From Levilinea sp. (GTDB taxonomy: Bacteria > Chloroflexota > Anaerolineae > Anaerolineales > Anaerolineaceae), in the NCBI GenBank assembly GCA_029975215.1, contig JARKPO010000015.1:1-33922 (forward strand): DNA of 33,922 bases. The letters are read 5' to 3'. A program made the translations under genes and the position numbers. How positions within the stretch are numbered: position 1 is the stretch's first letter; each line of letters begins with the position of its first letter. Shown here piece after piece: positions 1 through 6,712 of this stretch. The notes below the pieces were generated by a model. The model did no database searches. It saw nothing but the letters and a program-made list of their open reading frames with translations, and was not told where the DNA came from.

Positions 1-1
1 C

Positions 2-328
2 GCGCTCGACTTCGCCCTGACCCACGGCATCGCCCATGGCGGCTGGTGTCCGATGTGGCGATTAGCCGAGGACGGCCCAATACCCCCTCGATACCAACTC
101 ACCCCGCACGAATCAGAAGACTACTCGGGCAGGACATGGGCAAACGTCCAAGACTCGGACGCGACACTTTTGGTCGCGAGCGGCAAACGCCGTGATCTTC
201 ACTCGGGGCAACATGTCATAGAGCAGCCCAGCCAGAGCCAGGGCCTCGTCCGGGATGACCTTTCTGGGGTCTGCTCTCGAAACGGAAAAAATCGTACGCT
301 AAACCCTCTAACCCTCGCCCCGTGCTAG
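2..328 (+). CDS. C-terminal part of SLOG / putative molybdenum carrier family protein (5' end outside window, 3' end degenerate)
   Basis: The open frame runs in from the window edge. Its start reads like the YpsA-related SLOG family (annotated putative molybdenum carrier): ALDFALTHGIAHGGWCP, then RLAEDGPIPPRYQLT and a DSDATLLV strand. These proteins have a Rossmann-like fold thought to bind nucleotide-type ligands; the cellular role is not settled. After about position 185 the expected glycine/threonine-rich loop and last helix are not recognisable, and the remaining 45 or so residues look random. The 3' end has therefore probably been replaced or frameshifted and the gene is likely non-functional. 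The family call is fairly secure; the state of the gene is inference. Confidence 0.6.
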   Translation, partial: ALDFALTHGIAHGGWCPMWRLAEDGPIPPRYQLTPHESEDYSGRTWANVQDSDATLLVASGKRRDLHSGQHVIEQPSQSQGLVRDDLSGVCSRNGKNRTLNPLTLAPC

Positions 329-568
329 CGCCCGTGGCCCCACACCTACGCACCACTTCGTGGCGCGATACCTGGGTTCCCAGGTGTCAGACAAATGTCG
401 GACAAAAAGGCAAAATGAAAAATATCAAAAAGTTACCACTGAAGACATGTCAGACATATGTCCGACACACCCCATTTCATGAAATTTCATGACAAGCCTT
501 CCTGAAATTTCAGATGGCTTGTCATGAAATTTCATCCCCTATCATCCTGAAATTTCATCTAAGGCAAA
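329..568. promoter_or_regulatory. Regulatory region with two families of palindromic boxes upstream of an RHH gene
   Basis: Four copies of the perfect palindrome TGAAATTTCA start at 480, 503, 525 and 548, 22-23 bp apart (two helical turns), and end 12 bp before the RHH start codon. The first and third copies lie in a larger inverted repeat (arms 479-498 and 516-535) centred on the second. Upstream are two paired sites made of 9-bp boxes TGTCNGACA at 385-393/396-404 and 448-456/459-467, each pair 11 bp apart. A short palindrome ACCTGGG/CCCAGGT lies at 370-385. The spacing suggests cooperative binding of a small dimeric repressor, probably the RHH protein itself; the ligand is inferred. Confidence 0.7.
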
Positions 569-796
569 ATGGAAAAACGAAAAGCATCCACATCGATATC
601 GGAACACGTCTACAGCCGGCTGGAACAAGAAGCGCAAAAAACAGGCCGTTCCATTTCAGCCGTCATCGCTGATCGTGTGGAAAAATCCCTTGCTCTGGAT
701 GCCTTGACAAAGGAGGACTTTGGAAAATTTGTCAACTTCAACATTGCCATTTTTACCGAGCTAGTTGACCTGCTCGGCCCTTTTCGGACCATCTGA
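569..796 (+). CDS. Ribbon-helix-helix (Arc/CopG-like) DNA-binding protein, 3' end replaced by IS sequence
   Basis: 75 aa. A basic N-terminal strand (KRKASTSISEHVYSRLE) and a helix pair ending in GRSISAVIADRVEKSL fit the RHH fold of plasmid regulators such as CopG, ParG or antitoxins. RHH proteins bind DNA as dimers through a two-stranded sheet and usually repress their own promoter. The four TGAAATTTCA palindromes immediately upstream are the obvious operator candidates. The IS3 element begins at 766, so the last ten codons (LVDLLGPFRTI region) and the stop are IS inverted-repeat sequence: the native C-terminus is lost. The DNA-binding part is intact, so it may still bind. The original partner gene (toxin, rep or par) is not visible downstream. 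Confidence 0.7.
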   Translation: MEKRKASTSISEHVYSRLEQEAQKTGRSISAVIADRVEKSLALDALTKEDFGKFVNFNIAIFTELVDLLGPFRTI

Positions 797-834
797 AACT
801 TGAGAAGGTGACTCCCGACGACAAAGAGGGAGTC

Positions 835-1098
835 ATGAGAAAGGGACGCTTTTCAGAAGAGCAGATGGTCGGGATCCTGCGCGAGGCCGACAAGGATCCG
901 GTGGCCCAGGTCGCCAAGCGCCACGGTGTGAGCGAGCAGACGATCTATGGCTGGCGGCAGCGCTTCAGCGGCATGAACGCTGATGACGTCAAACGCCTGC
1001 GCCAGCTGGAGCAGGAGAACATCAGACTCAAACGGCTCCTGGCCGAGCGAGACCTCGAGATTGAGGTCATGAAGGAAGTCGCCGCAAAAAAATGGTAG
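835..1098 (+). CDS. IS3-family transposase OrfA (HTH protein)
   Basis: 87 aa. MRKGRFSEEQMVGILREAD followed by VAQVAKRHGVSEQTIYGWRQRF is the classic HTH_8 helix-turn-helix of IS3 OrfA. A leucine-zipper-like C-terminus (RLRQLEQENIRLKRLLAERDLEIEVMKEV) is used for oligomerisation. OrfA binds the IS ends and represses. The stop lies just past a run of seven A (1086-1092) that reads A AAA AAA in the OrfA frame, the canonical -1 slippery heptamer that yields the OrfAB transposase. ATG 835 is chosen over the in-frame upstream ATG at 808 because homology starts there. Confidence 0.93.
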   Translation: MRKGRFSEEQMVGILREADKDPVAQVAKRHGVSEQTIYGWRQRFSGMNADDVKRLRQLEQENIRLKRLLAERDLEIEVMKEVAAKKW

Positions 1099-1946
1099 GC
1101 GCACCCGCCAGACGCCGGCAGGTGGTATTTGCGCAGCGACGCGGACTGTCGCAGCGCAAGGCGTGTGCGCTGTTTTCCGTTTCCCGATCGACGCTTGGCT
1201 ATGCGTCGCGCATCGAGGCCCGCGATGGCCCGCTCCTGGCGGCCATGAAACAGCTGTCTGACCAATTCCCCCGGTTCGGCTACCGGCGGATACTGGTCTT
1301 TATGGAGCAACTGGGGCACGCCATGGGACCAGACAAAGCGTTGCGCCTCTGGCAAAAGGCCGGATTGCAGGTGCCCCGAAAGCGTCTGCGCAAACGTGTG
1401 GCGCACTCGCGGCCTCGGCCGCAATTGCCGTCAGGGGCCAATGAAGTCTGGGCCTACGACTTCGTTCACGATGCCTGCGCCAATGGGCAGCAGCTCAAAT
1501 GCCTTACGATCATTGACGAATATACGAGGGAATGCCTTGCCATTGACGTTGCCGGGAGCATCCGGTCAAACCGGGTGATCGAAATCCTGTCGCGCCTGGT
1601 CAGCGAACGCGGGGTGCCGCATCACCTGCGTTCGGACAATGGCCCGGAGTTTGTCTCCAAGGCGCTTTTGCGCTGGGTGGCGAACCAAGGTCTCGAAGTC
1701 GCCCTGATCGATCCCGGCAAGCCCTGGCAAAATGGCATGGTTGAGAGCTTCAACGGCAAATTCCGGGACGAATGCCTCTCCATGGAGTGGTTTCGCTCTC
1801 GGACAGAAGCTAAGGTGGTCATCGAGGACTGGCGCAGGACTTACAACGAGGTGCGCCCGCATTCGAGCCTCGGCAAGATGACGCCGATGGCCTTTGCACA
1901 GATGGTCGGCAACAACTTAAACCAAGGAGCCACCCTCAAGAATTGA
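1092..1946 (+). CDS. IS3-family transposase OrfB (DDE integrase core)
   Basis: 284 aa if started at ATG 1092; more likely made as an OrfAB fusion by -1 frameshifting at A1086-A1092. An HTH_21-type N-terminal region (FGYRRILVFMEQLG) precedes the rve integrase core: first Asp in WAYDFVHDA, second in HLRSDNGPEF, and Glu in WQNGMVESFNGKFRDECL, followed by the characteristic YNEVRPHSSLGKMTPMAF. The OrfAB product catalyses copy-out/paste-in transposition through a circular intermediate. The frame is intact, so the element may be active. Confidence 0.95.
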   Translation: MVGAPARRRQVVFAQRRGLSQRKACALFSVSRSTLGYASRIEARDGPLLAAMKQLSDQFPRFGYRRILVFMEQLGHAMGPDKALRLWQKAGLQVPRKRLRKRVAHSRPRPQLPSGANEVWAYDFVHDACANGQQLKCLTIIDEYTRECLAIDVAGSIRSNRVIEILSRLVSERGVPHHLRSDNGPEFVSKALLRWVANQGLEVALIDPGKPWQNGMVESFNGKFRDECLSMEWFRSRTEAKVVIEDWRRTYNEVRPHSSLGKMTPMAFAQMVGNNLNQGATLKN

Positions 1947-1972
1947 CTGGTCCGAAGAATGCCGGCAGGTCA

Positions 1973-2417
1973 ACAGCCCTCCTAGACCGCCAGCCCGACC
2001 CAAAATTTCCGAATTTTCAACCCGTAATTTTTCAGCAAAATCCCTTATTTGTTTGCCACCTCTATGCCCCAACCTTTTTTTTAAATCCGGCTCATCCTCC
2101 CAACCGCTAAACAGCCAACAGCCGCCCTCGGGAAGGGGAAGGGCCAGACAGCCAACAGCCCCCCGACCCCCTGGCCCACCTCCTCCCGCCCCGTCAAATT
2201 TTTTTGTACTGCCGAATGTACCAAGCTAGTCCACTCCAATTTTTCAGCCAAATCCCAAATAAAACCTATTTATACAACAGCTTACAGCCAGATTTGGGCG
2301 GTAAAACAATTTGTACCGACTTCAATAAATGGCATGTTTTGGTACAGTAATTTGTACTAATCAATAAAATTTGGCCTTGGTAATGATGCCAACATACTGA
2401 ATTTATGAGAACTAAAC
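1973..2417. other. Gene-free AT-rich stretch with repeated TGTAC(C/T) motifs
   Basis: No convincing coding frame is present. The core TGTAC(C/T) occurs at 2205-2210, 2217-2222, 2312-2317 and 2353-2358, and once inverted (GGTACA, 2341-2346). Several copies are preceded by runs of T or AATT. Two pyrimidine-rich GC segments (about 2100-2190) contain a repeated phrase, acagccaacagcc. The spacing is irregular. It could be a regulator-binding region or a decayed replication region; neither is demonstrated. Confidence 0.4.
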
Positions 2418-2603
2418 AACCACCAGCTGAAGCTGGTGGGTTTAAGGCCTGCGGACTGAAAGTCCAGCTGCATCGCGGCTATTCAATCGATCTATTTGCA
2501 ACTCCGATGAAGGCCTTAAAAGACCGTCGTAGCTACAGTGCTATTGCGTCCAGGAAAATCCAACCGCTAGCTGAAAGCTGCCCGGCTGAAAGCCGGGGGT
2601 TTT
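2418..2603 (+). mobile_element. Structured non-coding element, IS200/IS605-like relic or MITE with omega-RNA-like hairpins
   Basis: Four hairpins with GAA-type loops lie in about 180 bp: 2420-2439 (8-bp stem CCACCAGC, loop TGAA), 2453-2465 (GGACT/AGTCC), 2569-2579 (AGCT/AGCT) and 2581-2597 (7-bp stem CCCGGCT/AGCCGGG), the last followed by GGTTTTAA. A perfect 10-bp long-range pair, TTTAAGGCCT (2441-2450) with AGGCCTTAAA (2511-2520), closes the second hairpin into a domain. IS200/IS605 elements end in such subterminal hairpins, and TnpB guide (omega) RNAs fold at the right end. No tnpA or tnpB is present. A 66-aa frame across the element is probably not a gene. The final hairpin could also act as a terminator. 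Confidence 0.5.
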
Positions 2604-2706
2604 AACCCTGAAGACGGACGAATAAATTTTTAAAATGGTACATCAAAATGGCACGGCTACTGCATTATTAAGGGCATCTTCAACATGTAACTACAGGAGA
2701 TTTCGG

Positions 2707-3336
2707 ATGAACATTCAATTCAAGCTCGCCGACCTCGACAACAGCAAGCTTCCGCTTTTCAACAAGCCCGGCTCCGAGCCGTATCCCGATTCCGCTTATG
2801 TAGTTCTTGATTCTTCCGATAAGAGCGTTTTCACCGAAATCGCCCCGCAATCCGGCATCGACTCTTCTTCTGTGCGCATCAACGTCAATCCCCAGTCTAT
2901 CGGCTATGAACTCCGTGAAATGCTTCAATCGCCCAAGGCTATCGCGTTTTTGGAACGCATTTTTGAAAACCTCGACAATGGCGAGACGGACAAAGACCTT
3001 TGCGATAAATTTGAGGACTTTTTGTCTAAGTGTCCCACGGCCGGCGTTCTCGATAGCATTTCCGAATTTCATGATGATTTTCGCCAGCTTTGGCCCGATC
3101 ACATGACTCTTGACGAAGCCGCCAAATATGCAATTTCCAAAATCGATGACTCTGAAGGCTGTTTTTGGGGCAATGGCGTCAAGATCATGAAATCTGACCT
3201 TCTTGCTGCCGCCCACACTGCTTTTGATGATGAAGAGTCGTTATCTTCTCTTCAACTTGACGCACTTGTTGAAGACGAATGGATTTCTGAATCCGAAGCC
3301 GATGCGGTCCGGCCCCAATCCGCCCCTTCCATGTAG
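2707..3336 (+). CDS. Hypothetical acidic protein
   Basis: 209 aa. ATG 2707 is preferred because AGGAGA lies at 2695-2700; an upstream in-frame ATG at 2635 has no ribosome site. The protein is strongly acidic (about 40 Asp/Glu against about 17 Lys/Arg), with no signal peptide, membrane segment or recognised catalytic motif. It has an aromatic/acidic helical middle (SISEFHDDFRQLWPDHMTLDEAAKYAISKID) and an acidic C-terminal region (FDDEESLSSLQLDALVEDEW). Single-gene transcription is likely, as IS5 sits 50 bp downstream. Highly acidic plasmid proteins are sometimes DNA mimics (antirestriction, H-NS antagonists), but nothing specific supports that here. I do not recognise the family. Confidence 0.75.
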   Translation: MNIQFKLADLDNSKLPLFNKPGSEPYPDSAYVVLDSSDKSVFTEIAPQSGIDSSSVRINVNPQSIGYELREMLQSPKAIAFLERIFENLDNGETDKDLCDKFEDFLSKCPTAGVLDSISEFHDDFRQLWPDHMTLDEAAKYAISKIDDSEGCFWGNGVKIMKSDLLAAAHTAFDDEESLSSLQLDALVEDEWISESEADAVRPQSAPSM

Positions 3337-3386
3337 CTAAAGCTAAATTCCCAGCCATTTTACTGCCGAAAAGGCAGATTAGATAA

Positions 3387-4293
3387 GAGCATGTCCGGCA
3401 CGGGTATTGCTAAATATCTAATTTCCTTTAATAATCTTAGGCATGAGTACCCCGTATGATTTTACCGAACTGCCGGACGAGTTATGGACACAATTAGAAC
3501 CGCTCCTTGACCCGTTTAAGCGAAAGCGTTCTGGCGGAAGCGCTCCGATTTCCTCTCGGAACATAATGAACGGCATCATCTTCCGTCTGAAAACAGGATG
3601 TCAGTGGAGTATGATCCCAAGGAGCTATGGATCAAAAAGCGCTATTCATGAGCACTATCGCCGATGGGCGAGACGTGGAGTATTTGACCAATTGATAAAG
3701 ATATGCCTGGAAAATTATCATCTTCAGCAAGGTCTTCATTTTTCCTGGCAATCCATGGACGGCTCTTTGATTCAGGCACCTGTTCGCACAAAAAAAAGAA
3801 GCGGCTGAAGGCCTTGGAGCGAATCCAACAGACAGGGGACGCTCTGGAACAAAGATTCATTTGCATGTCGACCAAGAAGGGACACCCCTCGGGTCATTGT
3901 CGTTGGAGCAAATGTTCACGACAGTCGACTGGTTGGCTTAACGATTAAAAATAATAGTGATCTTTTTTCCATGTTTAATATTTGCACCGATAGCTATCAC
4001 TTATGTCTGGACAAGGGCTATGATTATCCACGTGTACATGAAGAAGTGTATTCATATGGGTTTGAATCGCATATCCGTTCCCGAGGGGAGGAAAAAATTG
4101 AGAAGCAAGAAGGTCTTCATCCCGCTCGCCGCTGGGTCGTAGAGCGCACATTCGCTTGGCTGAAAGGCTTTCGCGGTATTCGAACGAGATATTGCCACTA
4201 TTTATCGACCTTCATTGCCTTTGTGAAATTGGCCTGCGCAATTATCGTGTTCAGGAAGATTTATGCAAAGCAATAGTCATGCCGGATATTCTC
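3387..4293 (+). mobile_element. IS5-family insertion sequence (IS1031-like group), transposase broken
   Basis: The element is 907 bp with imperfect 25-bp inverted repeats at 3387-3411 and 4269-4293 (shared GAG.AT.TCCGGCA....TATTGCT). It is flanked by a 3-bp direct repeat TAA (3384-3386 and 4294-4296). Ends starting GAG and a TNA target duplication fit the IS1031 group. The transposase needs two frame changes to be read through, so the copy is probably defective unless the first is programmed. Confidence 0.85.
3443..4276 (+). pseudogene. IS5-family transposase, frameshifted
   Basis: The first frame (3443-3808, 121 aa) carries the N-terminal DUF4096-like region (LPDELWTQLEPLL...GIIFRLKTGCQWSMIP) and the first catalytic Asp in SWQSMDGS. 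It stops after a run of eight A (3790-3797). A +1 shift continues as GANPTDRGRSGTKIHLHVDQEGTPLG; the A run could be a programmed site, as in two-frame IS5 relatives. Near 3891-3893 the frame must change again (one base appears missing in GGG) to reach VIVVGANVHDSRLVGLTIKNN, with the second Asp, and RRWVVERTFAWLKGFRGIRTRY, with the Glu, ending at 4276. The second break is not explained by known frameshifting, so the gene is called a pseudogene. Confidence 0.85.
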
Positions 4294-4310
4294 TAAATTG
4301 AGCATGGAAC

Positions 4311-4329
4311 CCCCCGGATTGGCCGGGGG
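4311..4329 (+). terminator. GC-rich hairpin between the IS5 end and an RHH gene
   Basis: A 7-bp stem CCCCCGG/CCGGGGG with loop ATTGG sits 12 bp before the AGGAG ribosome site of the RHH gene at 4354. There is no T tract, so it is either a remnant terminator or a leader structure affecting translation. Confidence 0.4.
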
Positions 4330-4353
4330 TTGCCCCAAAAAGGAGCTTTTTTT

Positions 4354-4542
4354 ATGGACGACATCCCAAAACCCCGAAGAGGCCGCCCCCGCAAGCATTT
4401 CCGCGACAACGTGCAAAAGCACTTCCTGTTTTCGACCGAACTTTCAAAAAGGCTTGCGATTCTCTCGGAACGCGAAAATCAATCCGAAGCCGAGATCGTT
4501 CGACACGCGGTCGAACGCTACCTGACGTTTGCCGGTGTCTGA
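4354..4542 (+). CDS. Small ribbon-helix-helix regulator with AT-hook-like N-terminus
   Basis: 62 aa. AGGAG at 4341-4345 fixes the start at ATG 4354 rather than the upstream in-frame ATG at 4330. The N-terminus PKPRRGRPRKHF contains a GRPRK core like an AT-hook. It is followed by an RHH core: strand KHFLFSTELSKRLAILSE, then helix QSEAEIVRHAVERYL. Such proteins are plasmid transcription or partition regulators. It lies alone between the IS5 element and the convergent coupling-protein gene, with its own terminator at 4658-4676. The target is unknown. Confidence 0.72.
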   Translation: MDDIPKPRRGRPRKHFRDNVQKHFLFSTELSKRLAILSERENQSEAEIVRHAVERYLTFAGV

Positions 4543-4657
4543 CACTCGCCACGCCTTTTCCCGACACGACCCCATGAATTTGTTCAAAATTCTAACCCTT
4601 CGGCGAAGGCCTCGGCTTCTCAAAAGCCCTATCCTCATGAATTTTAGACAAATCCCC

Positions 4658-4676
4658 GGGCCTCTGGCCCCTTTTT
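4658..4676 (+). terminator. Rho-independent terminator of the RHH gene
   Basis: Stem GGGCC/GGCCC (4658-4670, loop TCT) is followed by C and TTTTT at 4672-4676. It ends exactly at the stop codon of the convergent coupling-protein gene. Confidence 0.7.
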
Positions 4677-6598
4677 CATTTTCCAGGCGAAAAAATTTCG
4701 AATTCTTCCATGCATTTTCCACATACTTTTGCCTTGGTTTGAAGCGCATTGCCACAGATCGGGCACAAATGCGCTGTAACCTCTAAAAAAACATCTAAAA
4801 TGCTCACGCTTGCAGAATTGCTCATTCCAAGACACAGACCGCCCTCATTCCCGACATGAAGATTGCAAATGTCAATTTCCAATCCGGTTCGCTCAAAAGC
4901 GGTCAAGGCATTTTCAAGTGCTCCGATCCAACCGTTGGGCACCTGGATTGACACTCGACCATTTTTTCTTGCTGTTTGGAAAAAATGAGGAAATTTTTCA
5001 ACGGTGTCCCTCATGTTTAAAGGAATTACCTTTTTTTGCTCTTCCTCGTGTTCTTCGTAATCGTCTTCATTAAAACGGTATCTGTGAGAAATTCTTCCGG
5101 GAACTTGAGGCACTTCGACAGTTTTGATTTTTTCCTGATTATCTTTGTCTCTTCTCTCCATGATTTCAAAAATCATTTCTAAACTTGACGTGTCATCCTG
5201 TTCTTTCATATTTTTCTTCACAACAACTGGAGCTTCGTCGGCCAGCTCTTTTTTTAAAAGATCATGCGATTCTTGCATAGTCTCAACATATTGCAAATGA
5301 CGTCGCGTTTTATCATCAAATTTAACGACAAAAGTTTTCCCAGGATCAAGTTCATTCAAAAAAATGGCTTGATTGTATCTACGAACAATTTCATGCGAAA
5401 CTGGATCGTCGCAATAAAAAAACAGTCTATTGTTGATGTTATTAAGAAATTCCATCACGGCCGCACCACTCGCCCCTCGGCTTTGCAAAGAAGAAACTGA
5501 TTGCGTGCTTACAATTGAAATATTTCGATACTCTCTTGATTTTGCAGCAAACGCATTATCATTATATCTATTTCCAGGATAAAAATCACAAAGTTCCTGA
5601 AACTCGTCTCCGATGAAAAAAGTGTATTCACCTTCCCCTAGTTTCAAGCCATTTTCAAAAACCGCTTTATAATATGCACTCAAAACATATCTTGACAACC
5701 AAGGCCCGACTTGCCCCGAAGTTCCATCAAATTTTAGCACTAGAATTTTCTTTTGTCCATAAATCCAATCGACAATATCAAGGCCAAAGCCGTTTGTTGC
5801 AAAATTTTGAACAATGGAATCATTTTGCAGGAATTCAGTCAATCCATTTCGAATTGCCGTCAACCGCCACGTCGTTTGTTCATTGTAAGTGTTGTTCCCG
5901 CTTCTTTTCGTGTCATAAACCATCGGATTAAAATTATCTGATGTCACGCGATTCACAAAGTCTTTTTCCTCTTTATTGTCTTTATTAAAAGAATTTTTCT
6001 TGTAAAATTCAAACATTCTTGCCGCTAGGGGCCAATTGTTCAGCAAATCAACCAATGCTCTTAAATTTGGCTTAATTTCATCGTGCTTTTCATGAATATA
6101 TCGCAACAGAACAATAATCTCAGTTGCAATATTAATTCCTTTGGCGTGCCAGTCTAAATTCATCGATGACGTGCCAAACTGGAATGTCGCGATAATTGTC
6201 AGCAATTCTCGAACTTGTGTAATTGTCAAATTATTTAGCAAATCAACTCTTAATGCGTTCGCGCCTGACCCAAGTTCGATAATATCATCAATACGGCCAC
6301 GTTTTTTCGCTAAAACACGAACTTGGTCCGTTAAATTGCCTTTAATATCGATAATAATACCGCCATGGCCTCTTTCAATCAAATTTCCAACAGCCGGTAG
6401 AATGACGCTCGTGGTTTTTCCAGTGCCCGTACTTCCTAGAATAAGTGTATTATAACAGGCTTCCGGCTCGGAAATTGAAATCCCGCTGTCAAATCTGACA
6501 ATAGCATCTTCTGCAGGCTCGATTTTGACTTGAACAGGAGCCTTGGCGCAAAATCCGATGGGAGCCATGGGAACCTCGATGTTTTGAGGGAAGGTCAT
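4676..6598 (-). CDS. VirD4/TraG/TraD-type coupling protein (T4CP) without membrane anchor, with C-terminal zinc ribbon
   Basis: 640 aa. Walker A GSTGTGKT (residues 55-62) and Walker B FFIGDEF (Asp331-Glu332) place it with the FtsK/TrwB-like ATPases that deliver relaxase-DNA complexes to a type IV secretion channel. NISIVSTQSVSSLQS is the usual sensor-like strand. The family normally has two N-terminal membrane helices; none is seen here, so the protein starts almost directly with the ATPase core. The C-terminus has a four-cysteine ribbon, CPIC...CGKC (C612, C615, C626, C629). ATG 6598 has no clear ribosome site; ATG 6568, preceded by GAGG at good spacing, is an alternative start 10 codons in. 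It is transcribed divergently from the HsdS-like gene and belongs functionally with the relaxase operon at 8.5-11.7 kb. Confidence 0.85.
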   Translation of the reverse strand: MTFPQNIEVPMAPIGFCAKAPVQVKIEPAEDAIVRFDSGISISEPEACYNTLILGSTGTGKTTSVILPAVGNLIERGHGGIIIDIKGNLTDQVRVLAKKRGRIDDIIELGSGANALRVDLLNNLTITQVRELLTIIATFQFGTSSMNLDWHAKGINIATEIIVLLRYIHEKHDEIKPNLRALVDLLNNWPLAARMFEFYKKNSFNKDNKEEKDFVNRVTSDNFNPMVYDTKRSGNNTYNEQTTWRLTAIRNGLTEFLQNDSIVQNFATNGFGLDIVDWIYGQKKILVLKFDGTSGQVGPWLSRYVLSAYYKAVFENGLKLGEGEYTFFIGDEFQELCDFYPGNRYNDNAFAAKSREYRNISIVSTQSVSSLQSRGASGAAVMEFLNNINNRLFFYCDDPVSHEIVRRYNQAIFLNELDPGKTFVVKFDDKTRRHLQYVETMQESHDLLKKELADEAPVVVKKNMKEQDDTSSLEMIFEIMERRDKDNQEKIKTVEVPQVPGRISHRYRFNEDDYEEHEEEQKKVIPLNMRDTVEKFPHFFQTARKNGRVSIQVPNGWIGALENALTAFERTGLEIDICNLHVGNEGGLCLGMSNSASVSILDVFLEVTAHLCPICGNALQTKAKVCGKCMEEFEIFSPGK

Positions 6599-6712
6599 TT
6601 TTAGAGCAACTGTGCCCTGGAATTTTTTTTAGAGCACACCTGACTTAAAAGCAAGAAAAAAATAGAGCACACCTGCATTGATTTTTTTGGGGACAAATTT
6701 TAGAGATGGGGT
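6599..6712. promoter_or_regulatory. Divergent promoter region with 12-bp direct repeats
   Basis: AGAGCACACCTG occurs at 6631-6642 and 6664-6675, 33 bp apart (three helical turns). A partial third copy, AGAGCA, is at 6603-6608. T- and A-tracts flank each copy. The region separates the divergent coupling-protein and HsdS-like genes, so the repeats are candidate operators for co-regulation. Confidence 0.55.

Larger units (their letters stand above)
766..1972 (+). mobile_element. IS3-family insertion sequence, IS407-like group, apparently complete
   Basis: The 1207-bp element has long imperfect terminal inverted repeats. The left end starts TGACCTGCTCGG at 766 and the right end finishes CCGGCAGGTCA at 1972. 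Similarity between the ends extends about 45-50 bp inward, including TTCGGACCA and a CTTGAG...GGTG block. Ends beginning TGACCTG, the 1.2-kb size and the orfA/orfB layout fit the IS407 group. No 4-bp target duplication is seen (left flank TAGT, right flank ACAG), so flanking DNA has been rearranged since insertion or the element moved by recombination. It interrupts the RHH gene at 569. Confidence 0.88.

Noticed and set aside
160..300. Minus-strand frame reading VIPDEALALAGLLYDMLPRVKITAFAAR
   Set aside because: Looks protein-like but has no start codon, stops on both sides within about 70 codons, and overlaps the SLOG frame.
2405..2605. 66-aa frame across the hairpin element
   Set aside because: It spans all four hairpins, has no ribosome site, and its composition follows the inverted repeats.
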